DNA from: Lithodes maja | Lineage: Eukaryota; Arthropoda; Malacostraca; Decapoda; Lithodidae | Length of the DNA stretch: 64,000 bases | Direction: 5' to 3' | Assembly (NCBI GenBank): GCA_037953745.1 | Contig: JBAKBP010003068.1 | Span: 62,001 to 126,000 of the forward strand | Shown here: one piece after another, positions 31,168-42,303 of the stretch | Layout of the letters: the number at the start of each line of letters is the position of its first letter | Position numbering within the stretch: the first letter of the stretch is position 1 | The notes under the pieces: generated by a model | What the model saw: the letters and a program-made list of their open reading frames with translations, nothing else | Database searches by the model: none | What the model was told of the DNA's origin: nothing | Program-made: the position numbers and the translations under genes

Positions 31168-31631
31168 ATGTCTAGGCCCCAAGTCCTCCTGGGAAACAAC
31201 TGTGCTCGGTATGCTGCCGTCCAGGACCCCCGCGGGGGTGGAGGAGCAAATCAGAAAATTGGCGGAAACGATGTTCGGGTGAAAGGAAGCGTGCTCCATG
31301 TTTGTGTCTTCAATACCAATGGCATAAATGATTTTGGTAAGAGAGAGTGTTTGATGCGAGAGCTTAAAGATGGAAGTGTGGGGTGGGTGAGACACACCTG
31401 TTAGGTTCTGGAGTGTGGGATGGTGAGAGTGAGGATGATTTGTGGGGTGGGGAAGGATGGGTTGTCTGGTCTGGTATGGATGCAGGATATAAACATAAGA
31501 AAAGGAAGGGGTAGCCGTGATTTTGTCAGAAAGGTTGAACAAATTTGTGAAAAACTATGGAAGCGTAGACTCGAGAATTGTGTGGTGCGAGTGCACTATC
31601 GGGATAGATAGGTATACTTTTATGTGTGTAT
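31168..31631 (+). pseudogene. Element I endonuclease, N-terminal piece
   Basis: ATG at 31168: MSRPQVLLGNNCARYAAVQ, then VLHVCVFNTNGINDFGKREC, the first endonuclease motif (N-x-G). A stop and frame changes at about 31401 and 31500 are followed by GVAVILSERLNKFVKNYG and RIVWCECTIGIDRYTFMCV. The piece ends at the 4-bp target GTAT of element H and continues as YAPVNQEIG at 40893. Confidence 0.7.
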
Positions 31632-33449
31632 TGTTACGGCTGGATCGGCAATACATATTCGGGATTCTTGATCGTAGGACAGAAATGGCTTATGTGACAA
31701 CGACACGCTCGATTCCAGTCCCAAATACTATATGCTCCAGACAACAAAAGCACCAACGCCCTACAGAGTTATCGTCTATGGTAACGAGGTACCTTAACTC
31801 GGCGAAAGTGTACAACAGGGGTAGGCTATGAGGCTAAACTCCCTCAGACATTTATAGGTTACGTTATTACTAAAGAAATGCAATACTCAAGAAACTACGT
31901 TAATATTAAGCCTCTAATAATGTAGAATAGAAGCAGGCTAAAGGTATGACAGTGAAATGCTAAATGACAAATGTACACGCCTACTTGAAAGCGCGTGCAC
32001 TAGAATAACTGTCCCCTACTAACATGCACTAGCATGTAGCATACAAGATGTTCATGATCCAGTAGATACCTAATAATACACATGGAAGGAACATAAATAG
32101 TAGTCACTTATTATAAGAATGAATCTATACTTGGAATAACTAAAGGTTGCAGGCAACAGTACTGCGCCGGTAGCCTACTACCGCATAGGCTACTTCGCTT
32201 CTCTCACTCTGTCTCCCCTCTGAGTCCGTATGCGCCCTACGCAACAGAACTCCGGACACAGCAGCAAAACGACAGTGCAGTTAATTGATACATGAAAGTA
32301 TTAATAGTGTTGTCTTGTGTGTGAGTAATGTGTATTGTAAAGTGTTACATACATAAACTTAAAGAGAGCTGCAATGCATAGTAAAATAAAGATATAACCC
32401 ACTCATCATCCCCATGTGTTCTAGCTAGCAGGCCAAGTCACAGGAACAACGAGTCCCAGCACCGAAAGCGAGAACCCAGGAAAAGACTGTAGAGAACACA
32501 AGGACAGATAAATTACGTTACTCTACTATACCGGCACTACGAGCGAGCTGTAGTCTCTGGTACTGCACTCGCTCCTGGCTCGGTAGGCAAATCAAGGCTA
32601 AGTCCTCGCCCCTCTACAGACAACTCCTGGGCATGGTCGGGCTCTTACACATGGCACTAGTCTAGTCACAAATTGGATGATGAGCTGGGCATATAACTCG
32701 TGAACATGTAGAACGTTCACCAACTATCCTCATCAAGAAGATCGCTGTTCACATTAACCCCTTAAATCTAATACATGTAAATATATGCTTGTCCTAAGAG
32801 TAATACGAGAGGTGAGTGCTGAAACTCCTTTAGGACCTCAAGGGAAGGTTATGCATTTAAATAGAGAGAAGAATGAAATGAGAGTAATGTCGTCAGAGAG
32901 AAAGAGTGCAACCGTGAGAAATTGGGAGAGAGGGCAAGGGATGTTAGAATCTCAAAGGTTCTAGGCAACCTGATCATGGAACACACAGCGAGCCTCCAGG
33001 CAATGTGCAGTACGACAACATGGGCAGCCCAGGCAGCATATGCAGGCGGCAATGGACTACCAACCCTGTTGCACCTAGCTATAAGCGCAGGGCTGCCAAC
33101 CGGTCCATACGTCTGGCAACCACCCCCCCGGCAGCGAGGCGCATTGCTACCCTCTCGCTCTGAAGTCTAACTCACTCTCTCTCTCTGAATTCCTATTGTC
33201 TCATCTATCAACTTCTCTATTGATACTACATATTAAATGGAAGGTCTCGACATGGCTTAAAACAAAACCCACCACTGGTTAGCAAATGACGAGACCTTTG
33301 CAGAGATACAAAGAACATAGTTATACGTTGTCACACTCAATATAAGCAGCCAGCACGGCACAGCGGCACAGCGGCACCGCACCGCGGCGGCACAGTGGAG
33401 TACCAAGGAGTACAATCAGGTTAAGTTGCCACGCACTGGGTGCGTCACA
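31632..33449 (-). repeat. 3' LTR of H
   Basis: 1818 bp, TGTTACGG at its left and GCGTCACA at its right. I noticed three substitutions against the other LTR (near 33000, 33070 and 33256). Confidence 0.95.
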
Positions 33450-33464
33450 GCCCCCCCAAGATTT
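33450..33464 (-). other. Polypurine tract of H
   Basis: On the minus strand CTTGGGGGGGC lies directly before the 3' LTR start TGTGACGC. G-rich tracts in this position prime plus-strand synthesis. Confidence 0.75.
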
Positions 33465-33730
33465 TAGATAATCGACCTTAGAAGCATTATCAAAATCTGA
33501 CAGGCAACCAACCGACCTGCTACCCTTAGCTGCCACTAATTGCAAAAGGTGCACAACAACTGAAGTGTGAATTATACATAAAACACAATATCGCATGCAT
33601 CATGCTACAACAATAAAGACTTACAAAACTAAAAAAAAAAATTCTCGTTTATTTTATTGTTTTATAATCTTTTTGGACGGCGTTATGATAGCCTAATTTT
33701 ACTCCTGCTCAACCCACACACCGTGCACGA

Positions 33731-36700
33731 CTATCCTGGATCATCAACCCTTGATAGACAATCTGCTATCACGTTCTCACTCCCGGCAATATGCTGAATG
33801 TTGAGATTATACTCTTGGAGCATTAGGGACCACCTGGTCAACCGCATATTCCGATTGTGAAACTGATTTAGGAATTTCAAGGGATGATGGTCCGTATAAA
33901 TCGTCACTACCGGGCCGTAGGCTGGAACATAAACTTCGAAATGTTTGAGCGACAAAACGATAGCAAGAAGCTCCTTCTCTATAGTCGAGTAATTCCTTTG
34001 TGCCGAATTAAACTTGCGAGAAAAGAAGCTCACTGGGTGTTCCAAGCCCTCGGAATCAGTCTGCAGTAACACTGCCCCGGCACCCACACCGCTGGCATCA
34101 GTCGCCAGCTGAAAACTCCTGGAAAAGTCTGGGGCTCTCAAAATCGGATGTGTACACAGCAGGTGCTTGACTAGGTCGAAAGCCCTCTGACACTCCGCAG
34201 CCCAACAGAACTTCACTGACTTCGACAGTAGATCAGTTAACGGTGCTAAGACAGTAGAGTATCCCCGGATGAAGCGCCTATAATAGCCTATCATACCTAG
34301 GAACCGCATGACCTGGCGCTTAGTGGTGGGCCTGGGAAACATATTGATAGCCTGTATCTTGCTCAGGGGGGGGCACACCCGGCCTAACCCGACCACGAAG
34401 CCAAGATACTGCACAGTAGCCTTTACAAACTCGCACTTCCTCAGGTTCACCACCAGCCCAGCATCGTGCAACTTCCCAAACAGGGTCTCTAAGTGCCTTA
34501 GGTGATTTTCAAAATTGTCATCATACACTATCACGTCATCAAGGTAGACCGTGCAGTTAGGGATTTCGTCACAAATATCGTTCATCAGGTTCTGAAACGT
34601 GGCAGGTGCGTTCTTAAGCCCATAAGGCATTACGTTACATTGGTAGGTCTTGCCATCTACCACAAAACCACAAACTTGCTTAGCTCGGTCCGACAGGGGT
34701 ACTTGCCAGTAGCCTTTTACAAGATCAATTTTAGTAAGGTACTTTGCATTCCCTATCTTGTCCACGCTGTCGTCAGCTCGAGGCAAAGGGTAAGGGTTGG
34801 TAGTGGTCAAGCCATTTAGCCTACGAAAATCTATGCAGAACCGCACCTTGCCGTCAGGTTTTGGCTGCAACGTGACGGGTGATGTCCACTTCACATAACC
34901 TTCAGTGATCATCCCTCTCTCAACCATGTACTTTAACTCCTCCCGTAAAGCTGGCAACTTTACCGGGGGCACACGGTAGGGCACTGACTTGAAGGGCACA
35001 TTATCACCGACGTCCACGTCGTGCGTTACCTGAGTAGTGAGACCTGGGTGTTCGGCGAAAACAGAGGGGTATGACCTGAACAGGCCTAGGACAGCAGCAC
35101 CCTGGTGCTCAGGCAGGTGACTTACAGCTTGCCTAGCCTCTTGTTCAGTATTCCCCGCCCACTGTTCCGCGGAAATGACACAGTCCCAGCTATCCTCCTC
35201 AGCAGCATGACTGTCCCCACCTCCTTCTCCACCCTGGCCGCTGCAGGCCAGCACAGGGACAGTGAGAGGCTCTGAGGGGCGTCTCACATACTCTTTCATG
35301 AGGTTAACATGACATAACTGATGTTTTTTTCTACGGTCAGGTGTTGCAACGAGATAATCAAGGTCGGACAGTTTCTTAGCCACCACATACGGCCCAATAA
35401 ACTTGGCAGAAAGGGGGTGTCCAGGCAAAGGTAAAAGCAACATTACCTCCTGACCCACCGAAAACTCCCGAAGCTTCACCTTGGCGTCATACTGGTGCTT
35501 CATGACCGCCTGTGCATTAACCAAGTTATTACCTGCCGCTGCCATGCAACCTATAAGTCTCTCCCGGCTCTCAAGGATATATTTAAGTACAGACCCCGGC
35601 TTCTCTTCGCCCTCCCAGATCTCTTTCACCATACTTAAAGGTCCTCTCACATTATGGCCAAAGACTAGTTGATTTGGACTGAACCCCAGGCTCTCTCCTG
35701 GGACTTCACGTGCAGCGAACAGAACATACGGCAGACCCAAATCCCAATCAGTGTCATGTTCTGCACAGTAACAGCGTAGCATACTCTTCAGGGTCGAGTG
35801 CCACCGCTCCAAGACTCCCTGACTCTCGGGATGGTAGGCTGACGACACTACAGAACATATACCGTGCAACTGAAGGGTTTGCTTGAACAATTTGGATGTA
35901 AAATTGCTCCCCTGGTCTGACTGCACCTCACATGGAAATCCATAACGGGAACAGAACAATAATAAGTTTTTAACAACTGCCTTTGCCGAGCCGTTTCTCA
36001 TGGGGTATGCGTCCGGGTATCTCGTAGCCACATCCATGATTGTCAACAGGAATTTATTGCCACTACTAGTAGGCGGGAAAGGGCCAACCAAATCTACTAC
36101 AACTTTGCTGAACGGAGGCCCGGTGACAGGTATGGGAAACAAAGGTGCCTTCGGGATGGTCTGGTTAGGCTTCCCCGTTGTCTGGCAGGTCGCACACCCA
36201 GCCACCCATGCACAGACATCAGCCTTGACCCCAGGCCACCAGAAAAACCTGCCCAATGCCGCCAATGTTTTTGTTACCCCCAAATGACCCGCCACCGGCA
36301 CATCATGCGCCAGACACAATAAGGACTCTCTATACTTATTTGGAACAACCACCTGGTCTACTACCCTCGCACCGCCCTCCCACTTCGATTTGGGGTCTAG
36401 AAATCTGCGGTACAATATCCTGTTGAGCCTAAAGAAATCTCCCGGCTTCGCATCCCCATCTTCCTCCAACTCTATGGCACCATTGCTATAACGAGCTAGG
36501 CTAGCGTCTTGCAGCTGCTGCTCACTAATGTCCCTGGGCGTCAATGCATCAAGATGGTTTTGTAATAAGACATTACCCCGGCTAGTAGGCTCTACTGCCT
36601 TAGTGGCTCTCGCTACAGCTCTTGCCTCACGCGAAGTCTTACCCAACTCTGCCTTGTTACACACCATATCTGGGCCAGAGTCAACTCCCGTGTTTATTAT

Positions 36701-37222
36701 AGGTCCAAGTACCGAATCACCGAGAAGTGCAGCAGAATCAATGTCCCTTTTCCTGCCCTTAGCAACCTTCTCCTGATCCTTCCTCCACTGTCCCCGAGGT
36801 TGAGTGCTAGGCTGTGCAGGAGCCGCAGAGCGAGATCGGGTTACCACACAGGCCATCTCATCCTGTTGGCACCTCCCAACCCATTCCCGATTCTCACCAT
36901 CCACGTCGGCCGCCCTCTCGGCAACGACTAAGGGTGGAGTCCCGGAAGTGGGCACCGCAAAGTCGTTGCCGAGAAGAAGGTCGACGCCCTCAACTGGCAA
37001 ACACTCAACGATCCCTACATCCAGCTCCCTGCACACCTCTCCCACTCTCAACTCCAACCTCACAAGTGGGTATGACCTCGTAGCATTTATACCCTGCACC
37101 ACAACAACTCTGGCCGCATTTATCGGTTTCCCTGTGAAGTTCCTCAACAAAGTTTGCGAAGCCCCCGTATCCCTCAGCAAGTCAACCCTCCGTAGTTCAC
37201 TCCCCCAGCTCACAAACCCGTG
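33731..37222 (-). CDS. pol: Pol polyprotein of H: protease, integrase, RT, RNase H
   Basis: About 1160 residues after the gag stop; there is no ATG at the start, so it depends on gag translation. Numbering from residue 1 at 37213: protease DTGAS at 15-19 and LLLGNDF near 79-85; integrase zinc finger H303, H310, C340, C343; integrase core D374, D433, E469 (35-residue spacing); GPY motif near 607-609; RT with CIDFRRLN (793-800), D830 and YLDD at 890-893; RNase H D1039, E1079, D1108, D1151. Integrase precedes RT, opposite to normal Ty3/gypsy. All catalytic residues are present. Confidence 0.94.
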   Translation of the reverse strand, partial: HGFVSWGSELRRVDLLRDTGASQTLLRNFTGKPINAARVVVVQGINATRSYPLVRLELRVGEVCRELDVGIVECLPVEGVDLLLGNDFAVPTSGTPPLVVAERAADVDGENREWVGRCQQDEMACVVTRSRSAAPAQPSTQPRGQWRKDQEKVAKGRKRDIDSAALLGDSVLGPIINTGVDSGPDMVCNKAELGKTSREARAVARATKAVEPTSRGNVLLQNHLDALTPRDISEQQLQDASLARYSNGAIELEEDGDAKPGDFFRLNRILYRRFLDPKSKWEGGARVVDQVVVPNKYRESLLCLAHDVPVAGHLGVTKTLAALGRFFWWPGVKADVCAWVAGCATCQTTGKPNQTIPKAPLFPIPVTGPPFSKVVVDLVGPFPPTSSGNKFLLTIMDVATRYPDAYPMRNGSAKAVVKNLLLFCSRYGFPCEVQSDQGSNFTSKLFKQTLQLHGICSVVSSAYHPESQGVLERWHSTLKSMLRCYCAEHDTDWDLGLPYVLFAAREVPGESLGFSPNQLVFGHNVRGPLSMVKEIWEGEEKPGSVLKYILESRERLIGCMAAAGNNLVNAQAVMKHQYDAKVKLREFSVGQEVMLLLPLPGHPLSAKFIGPYVVAKKLSDLDYLVATPDRRKKHQLCHVNLMKEYVRRPSEPLTVPVLACSGQGGEGGGDSHAAEEDSWDCVISAEQWAGNTEQEARQAVSHLPEHQGAAVLGLFRSYPSVFAEHPGLTTQVTHDVDVGDNVPFKSVPYRVPPVKLPALREELKYMVERGMITEGYVKWTSPVTLQPKPDGKVRFCIDFRRLNGLTTTNPYPLPRADDSVDKIGNAKYLTKIDLVKGYWQVPLSDRAKQVCGFVVDGKTYQCNVMPYGLKNAPATFQNLMNDICDEIPNCTVYLDDVIVYDDNFENHLRHLETLFGKLHDAGLVVNLRKCEFVKATVQYLGFVVGLGRVCPPLSKIQAINMFPRPTTKRQVMRFLGMIGYYRRFIRGYSTVLAPLTDLLSKSVKFCWAAECQRAFDLVKHLLCTHPILRAPDFSRSFQLATDASGVGAGAVLLQTDSEGLEHPVSFFSRKFNSAQRNYSTIEKELLAIVLSLKHFEVYVPAYGPVVTIYTDHHPLKFLNQFHNRNMRLTRWSLMLQEYNLNIQHIAGSENVIADCLSRVDDPG

Positions 37223-38830
37223 TCACCGATGGCTACAGAAAGTGTCCCGGACAGGTGTCGAGCCTTCCGTACGCTTCTTTACCGCGTGTGCCTCAGCTGC
37301 TGACAACCTACCCCGGGCAGTTGCTGCAGCCTTCAGAGACACACCGATACTGTGAACCAATGACACCGGCTTAGCGGGAGTGTTACTAGGGCACTCACGT
37401 GAATAATGGCCTAGCTTCTGACATTTGTAACATTTCACATCCCCAATGGGCTTCTTCCCTTGTGCGGGCGAAGAAGGGGCCTGACCTTTAGTAAACGGGA
37501 GAGGCTTGTGTTTGTAGGTGTTATTAGGTGCAATGCATTTAGTGTGGTTATGTGTGTCATAGGATTTGTTATTATCGAAAACTCTGGTGGGTGGGGTATA
37601 GCGCCCCTTCTGCCCTGACTCAGCCCTCTGAGCGGCACCGCAACCACGAATCAATGATAATCTGAAGTCTGCCATCTTGGCAGCCTCCTCTACTGTCTTG
37701 GGACATTTTTCCTTAATGTTCAGCGTTAGATCGGTTCCAGTACATTTGTAAAACTGTTCCAGATAGAAAAGTTGCTTAATTTCCTCAGCCGACTCTGCGT
37801 GCTCGGACCGAAACCAGTTATTACCTGCATCTGTTAAGTCCCGTGCGTGCTCCATAAAACTGACGTCGCTCTTCTTATTCACGCCACGGAACTTCAATCT
37901 ATAAGTTTCGGGTTGCAGTTCGTAGGCCCGGAGCACAGCCTCCTTCACCAGTCCATACACGACACTCTCGTCCAGTGACAGTGCATCGTAGGCTTTCAAC
38001 CCCTTACCCACTAGACGTGATGAAACTAATGCTGCCCATTTAACCTCCGGCCAGTCATACTCACGACACTTCTTTTCGAAACGAGCAAAAAACTCAGTCA
38101 CTGCTGTCTCATCAAATGCGGGTACTAACTTAATTAAATGCGAAAGTGAGTCTGTAACCCGGTGCCCACCACCGAGATGACGCCCCGTGGTCTCTACTCT
38201 AGACTTCTCGACATCCATTTCAGCCTGGTACCTGGTTGCATCCTGATTGGCTTGGATTCTAGCAACCTCTATGCGTTCTATACTAGCCTGTTGTATCTGA
38301 GTCTCCTGCAGCTTAAACTTAGCTAGTTCTAGCTGAAATAACATCTCAGGAGACAGGCCTGGGGGGGGAGAGCACAAAATGGGGGATCCACACCGAGACG
38401 TGTTTACGGGTAAGCCAGCTTGCCCTTGAGAACCCTCCTGCTGCATCGTGCTAAGACTCGCTGGCTGAGGGCCCAGCTCAGGGGTAGAGTGGAATGGAGG
38501 CTTGGAGGGAACCCCCCAAGACCCCACTCCACACACCGCCCCATCGCCATCACCCAACAAACATGCCACCAAATTCTTCTTGGGCCAACTGTCAGGACAG
38601 TCCCGCCCCAAAACCGTGGCTAAACAGCGAAGACCGTAACAATCAATAGCCTGCAGGCGCTGCTCGGTCAAAGGTGTCTGCAAAAATGCCCGGGCATCCC
38701 TCTCTCCACTTATAACACTCCCCTCCCTAAATATCTGTTGTACTTGCTGGTCACTAGGCTGTACCGTGTTATCCTCCCCCGTAAATGATGAGTCATTAGA
38801 CATAGTGCTGGTTATACAATTGCTGTTCAT
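37223..38830 (-). CDS. gag: Gag protein of H
   Basis: 535 residues from ATG 38828-38830 to TGA 37223-37225. The N-terminal half is charged and Gln-rich. The middle has a capsid-like region (AFDETAVTEFFARFEKKC, then LRAYELQPETYRLKF and VSFMEHARDL) similar to gag of animal gypsy elements. A CCHC knuckle CYKCQKLGHYSRECPS lies near residues 465-480. Pol begins in the same frame right after the TGA. Gag would assemble the particle and bind RNA. Confidence 0.9.
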   Translation of the reverse strand: MNSNCITSTMSNDSSFTGEDNTVQPSDQQVQQIFREGSVISGERDARAFLQTPLTEQRLQAIDCYGLRCLATVLGRDCPDSWPKKNLVACLLGDGDGAVCGVGSWGVPSKPPFHSTPELGPQPASLSTMQQEGSQGQAGLPVNTSRCGSPILCSPPPGLSPEMLFQLELAKFKLQETQIQQASIERIEVARIQANQDATRYQAEMDVEKSRVETTGRHLGGGHRVTDSLSHLIKLVPAFDETAVTEFFARFEKKCREYDWPEVKWAALVSSRLVGKGLKAYDALSLDESVVYGLVKEAVLRAYELQPETYRLKFRGVNKKSDVSFMEHARDLTDAGNNWFRSEHAESAEEIKQLFYLEQFYKCTGTDLTLNIKEKCPKTVEEAAKMADFRLSLIRGCGAAQRAESGQKGRYTPPTRVFDNNKSYDTHNHTKCIAPNNTYKHKPLPFTKGQAPSSPAQGKKPIGDVKCYKCQKLGHYSRECPSNTPAKPVSLVHSIGVSLKAAATARGRLSAAEAHAVKKRTEGSTPVRDTFCSHR

Positions 38831-39060
38831 AAAAAAAAAGAAGTGCTTATTACTAATTGCAGTCTCGACTCACAAAATGTTAAAGATGCTTGAATGACTC
38901 TACTCTAGACACCCCCAACGAAACAATCTGCAAGTCCACCAATACAATAATGACACAATAAAAATTCCTCCAATATGCAAGAAAATTCTAGCCAGCTCTA
39001 CTAGGTAGCATAGAATAGTTCTCCAAAAAAACATGTGATAGGATACTACTGAATCTTGTG

Positions 39061-39071
39061 CAAGGTTGCCA
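39061..39071 (-). other. Putative primer-binding site of H
   Basis: On the minus strand TGGCAACCTTG begins 3-4 bases after the 5' LTR. TGG is the expected start of a site pairing with a tRNA 3' CCA. I did not assign the tRNA. Confidence 0.5.
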
Positions 39072-39074
39072 TTT

Positions 39075-40892
39075 TGTTACGGCTGGATCGGCAATACATA
39101 TTCGGGATTCTTGATCGTAGGACAGAAATGGCTTATGTGACAACGACACGCTCGATTCCAGTCCCAAATACTATATGCTCCAGACAACAAAAGCACCAAC
39201 GCCCTACAGAGTTATCGTCTATGGTAACGAGGTACCTTAACTCGGCGAAAGTGTACAACAGGGGTAGGCTATGAGGCTAAACTCCCTCAGACATTTATAG
39301 GTTACGTTATTACTAAAGAAATGCAATACTCAAGAAACTACGTTAATATTAAGCCTCTAATAATGTAGAATAGAAGCAGGCTAAAGGTATGACAGTGAAA
39401 TGCTAAATGACAAATGTACACGCCTACTTGAAAGCGCGTGCACTAGAATAACTGTCCCCTACTAACATGCACTAGCATGTAGCATACAAGATGTTCATGA
39501 TCCAGTAGATACCTAATAATACACATGGAAGGAACATAAATAGTAGTCACTTATTATAAGAATGAATCTATACTTGGAATAACTAAAGGTTGCAGGCAAC
39601 AGTACTGCGCCGGTAGCCTACTACCGCATAGGCTACTTCGCTTCTCTCACTCTGTCTCCCCTCTGAGTCCGTATGCGCCCTACGCAACAGAACTCCGGAC
39701 ACAGCAGCAAAACGACAGTGCAGTTAATTGATACATGAAAGTATTAATAGTGTTGTCTTGTGTGTGAGTAATGTGTATTGTAAAGTGTTACATACATAAA
39801 CTTAAAGAGAGCTGCAATGCATAGTAAAATAAAGATATAACCCACTCATCATCCCCATGTGTTCTAGCTAGCAGGCCAAGTCACAGGAACAACGAGTCCC
39901 AGCACCGAAAGCGAGAACCCAGGAAAAGACTGTAGAGAACACAAGGACAGATAAATTACGTTACTCTACTATACCGGCACTACGAGCGAGCTGTAGTCTC
40001 TGGTACTGCACTCGCTCCTGGCTCGGTAGGCAAATCAAGGCTAAGTCCTCGCCCCTCTACAGACAACTCCTGGGCATGGTCGGGCTCTTACACATGGCAC
40101 TAGTCTAGTCACAAATTGGATGATGAGCTGGGCATATAACTCGTGAACATGTAGAACGTTCACCAACTATCCTCATCAAGAAGATCGCTGTTCACATTAA
40201 CCCCTTAAATCTAATACATGTAAATATATGCTTGTCCTAAGAGTAATACGAGAGGTGAGTGCTGAAACTCCTTTAGGACCTCAAGGGAAGGTTATGCATT
40301 TAAATAGAGAGAAGAATGAAATGAGAGTAATGTCGTCAGAGAGAAAGAGTGCAACCGTGAGAAATTGGGAGAGAGGGCAAGGGATGTTAGAATCTCAAAG
40401 GTTCTAGGCAACCTGATCATGGAACACACAGCGAGCCTACAGGCAATGTGCAGTACGACAACATGGGCAGCCCAGGCAGCATATGCAGGCGGCAATGGAC
40501 TACCAACCCTGTCGCACCTAGCTATAAGCGCAGGGCTGCCAACCGGTCCATACGTCTGGCAACCACCCCCCCGGCAGCGAGGCGCATTGCTACCCTCTCG
40601 CTCTGAAGTCTAACTCACTCTCTCTCTCTGAATTCCTATTGTCTCATCTATCAACTTCTCTATTGATACTACATATTAAATGGAAGGTCTCGACATGGTT
40701 TAAAACAAAACCCACCACTGGTTAGCAAATGACGAGACCTTTGCAGAGATACAAAGAACATAGTTATACGTTGTCACACTCAATATAAGCAGCCAGCACG
40801 GCACAGCGGCACAGCGGCACCGCACCGCGGCGGCACAGTGGAGTACCAAGGAGTACAATCAGGTTAAGTTGCCACGCACTGGGTGCGTCACA
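39075..40892 (-). repeat. 5' LTR of H
   Basis: Same length and termini as the LTR at 31632-33449. Followed on the plus strand by GTAT, the right target duplication. Confidence 0.95.
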
Positions 40893-41550
40893 GTATGCAC
40901 CGGTCAACCAAGAAATTGGGAAAAGTATGGAAGAAAATGGAAAGTTTTGGATTAAAGTCAATAAATGTATAAGAGAAAGGCAAGAGTGTACACAGGTAAT
41001 ATTATTTGGTGACATGAATGGTGGAGTTGGAAATGAGGAGATAGAAGGTATAGTGGGTAAATGGGGTGTGGATGGTAGGAACATAAATGGTGACCTAGAA
41101 GTATGTGCAGAGAGAGAAATATTTCTGGCTAACACGTTTTTTGATCATTGTCACATACATAGATATACATGGCACAGAGGTAAAGGTGAGCAGGAACAGA
41201 AATATTTAATTGACTACGCCATGATTGACTCTGGGCTAAAAGGAAGAATTTTAGATTCAGAAGCTGTAAGAGGTATGCTGACGGAATCAGACCACTATAC
41301 AGTGTTGACAAATGTGAGGATAAGGAAGGAGTGGAAGTATGAGAGGAAAGAGAGAAAACTGACAGTAGAGAGAATAAATGTGAGAAAACTAACTGAAGAA
41401 TGTAATGCAACAAAATACAGGGATATGCTGAAAGAGACTATAAAGGGCATGAACGATATGATAGATCTAGGAAGTCATGTAGACAAAGTATGGAAAGGTA
41501 CAAGAGACTCCATGATTAAAGCAGCTGAGAAAGGATGTGGGAAGAAAAAC
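40893..41550 (+). pseudogene. Element I endonuclease, C-terminal piece and linker
   Basis: Resumes in frame after H: YAPVNQEIGKSMEENGKFW, then VILFGDMNGGVGNEE (GDxN motif), TWHRGKGEQEQKYLIDYAMI and ESDHYTVLTNV (SDH motif). These complete the endonuclease. The linker KLTEECNATKYRDML follows to CGKKN, where J1 begins. The frame is open over about 220 codons. Confidence 0.82.
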
Positions 41551-41568
41551 AATTATCTATCTATCTAT

Positions 41569-42303
41569 CTATTGCCTGACGCCGTGATCCCCGAAGGGGT
41601 GGCCACGAACGAACCGCCCCCATGCACCTCTGTCCCCAGTCAGTCGACGCCCCTCCCCCCAACCAGCACCGCCTTCATTCATGTAGTTCCTCACTCCATC
41701 CTTCCACCTCATATTCGGTCTACCTCTCCCCCTCTGTCCCTCCACCTCGCTCTCGTACACCCTCTTAGTCATTCTCTCGCTTTCCATACGTTCCATATGG
41801 CCGAACCATCTCAAGTTGTTCCTTTTCACACTTTCCAGCACATCTACCTCCACACCACACCTCCTTCTTACTTCCTCATTAGTCTGTCTATCCCTCCATG
41901 TAATTCCGCACGCACTCCTTAAGTAATTCATTTCCACTGCTCTCACTCTTGGTCTGAGTCTCTCAACCAACGTCCATGCTTCGCTTCCGTAAGTCAGTGT
42001 CGGGATTACCACACTGTCATGCAAGGACTTCTTCACTTCCATACTGACCACCCTATTTCTTGTTACTGCTTTTAGCGTTCCTACAACCCTCTTCCCCTGT
42101 TGTACCCTCTCCCGCACCTCTTCATCCATAGTCCCATCTTTACTCAACACACTGCCCAGATACTTAAAAGAGTTGACGATCTCCATAGCCTGACCGTTCA
42201 GCTTCACCTCACACTCTGTGACTTCACCCCTTTCGAAGACCATAACCTTGCTCTTCCCCGTATTTACCTTCAAATTCCGTTTTTCGCACACTTCCAAACT
42301 CAT
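41569..42303 (-). pseudogene. J1 RT C-terminal region
   Basis: VCEKRNLKVNTGKSKVMVF, FKYLGSVLSKDGTMDEEV, VIPTLTYGSEAWTLVERL, AVEMNYLRSACGITWRD, LRWFGHMERMESERM and an end at GDHGVRQ. Nearly identical to J2. In a different frame from the catalytic part because of a 2-bp deletion near 42290 relative to J2. Confidence 0.88.

Larger units (their letters stand above)
31632..40892 (-). mobile_element. Gmr1-like (Ty3/gypsy) LTR retrotransposon H
   Basis: 9261 bp, minus-strand coding, bounded by two 1818-bp LTRs with TG...CA ends and a GTAT duplication at 31628-31631 and 40893-40896. Gag and pol are open apart from one in-frame TGA. The pol order is PR-IN-RT-RH. Its target is the endonuclease of element I. 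LTR near-identity and open ORFs indicate a recent insertion. Confidence 0.95.

Noticed and set aside
34308..38623. Plus-strand frames of 60-180 residues across the LTR element
   Set aside because: Antisense shadows of gag and pol.
40927..41922. Single 331-residue protein
   Set aside because: The first ~210 codons are element I endonuclease; the rest is antisense J1 read through the (ATAG)n tail, so it is a chance fusion.
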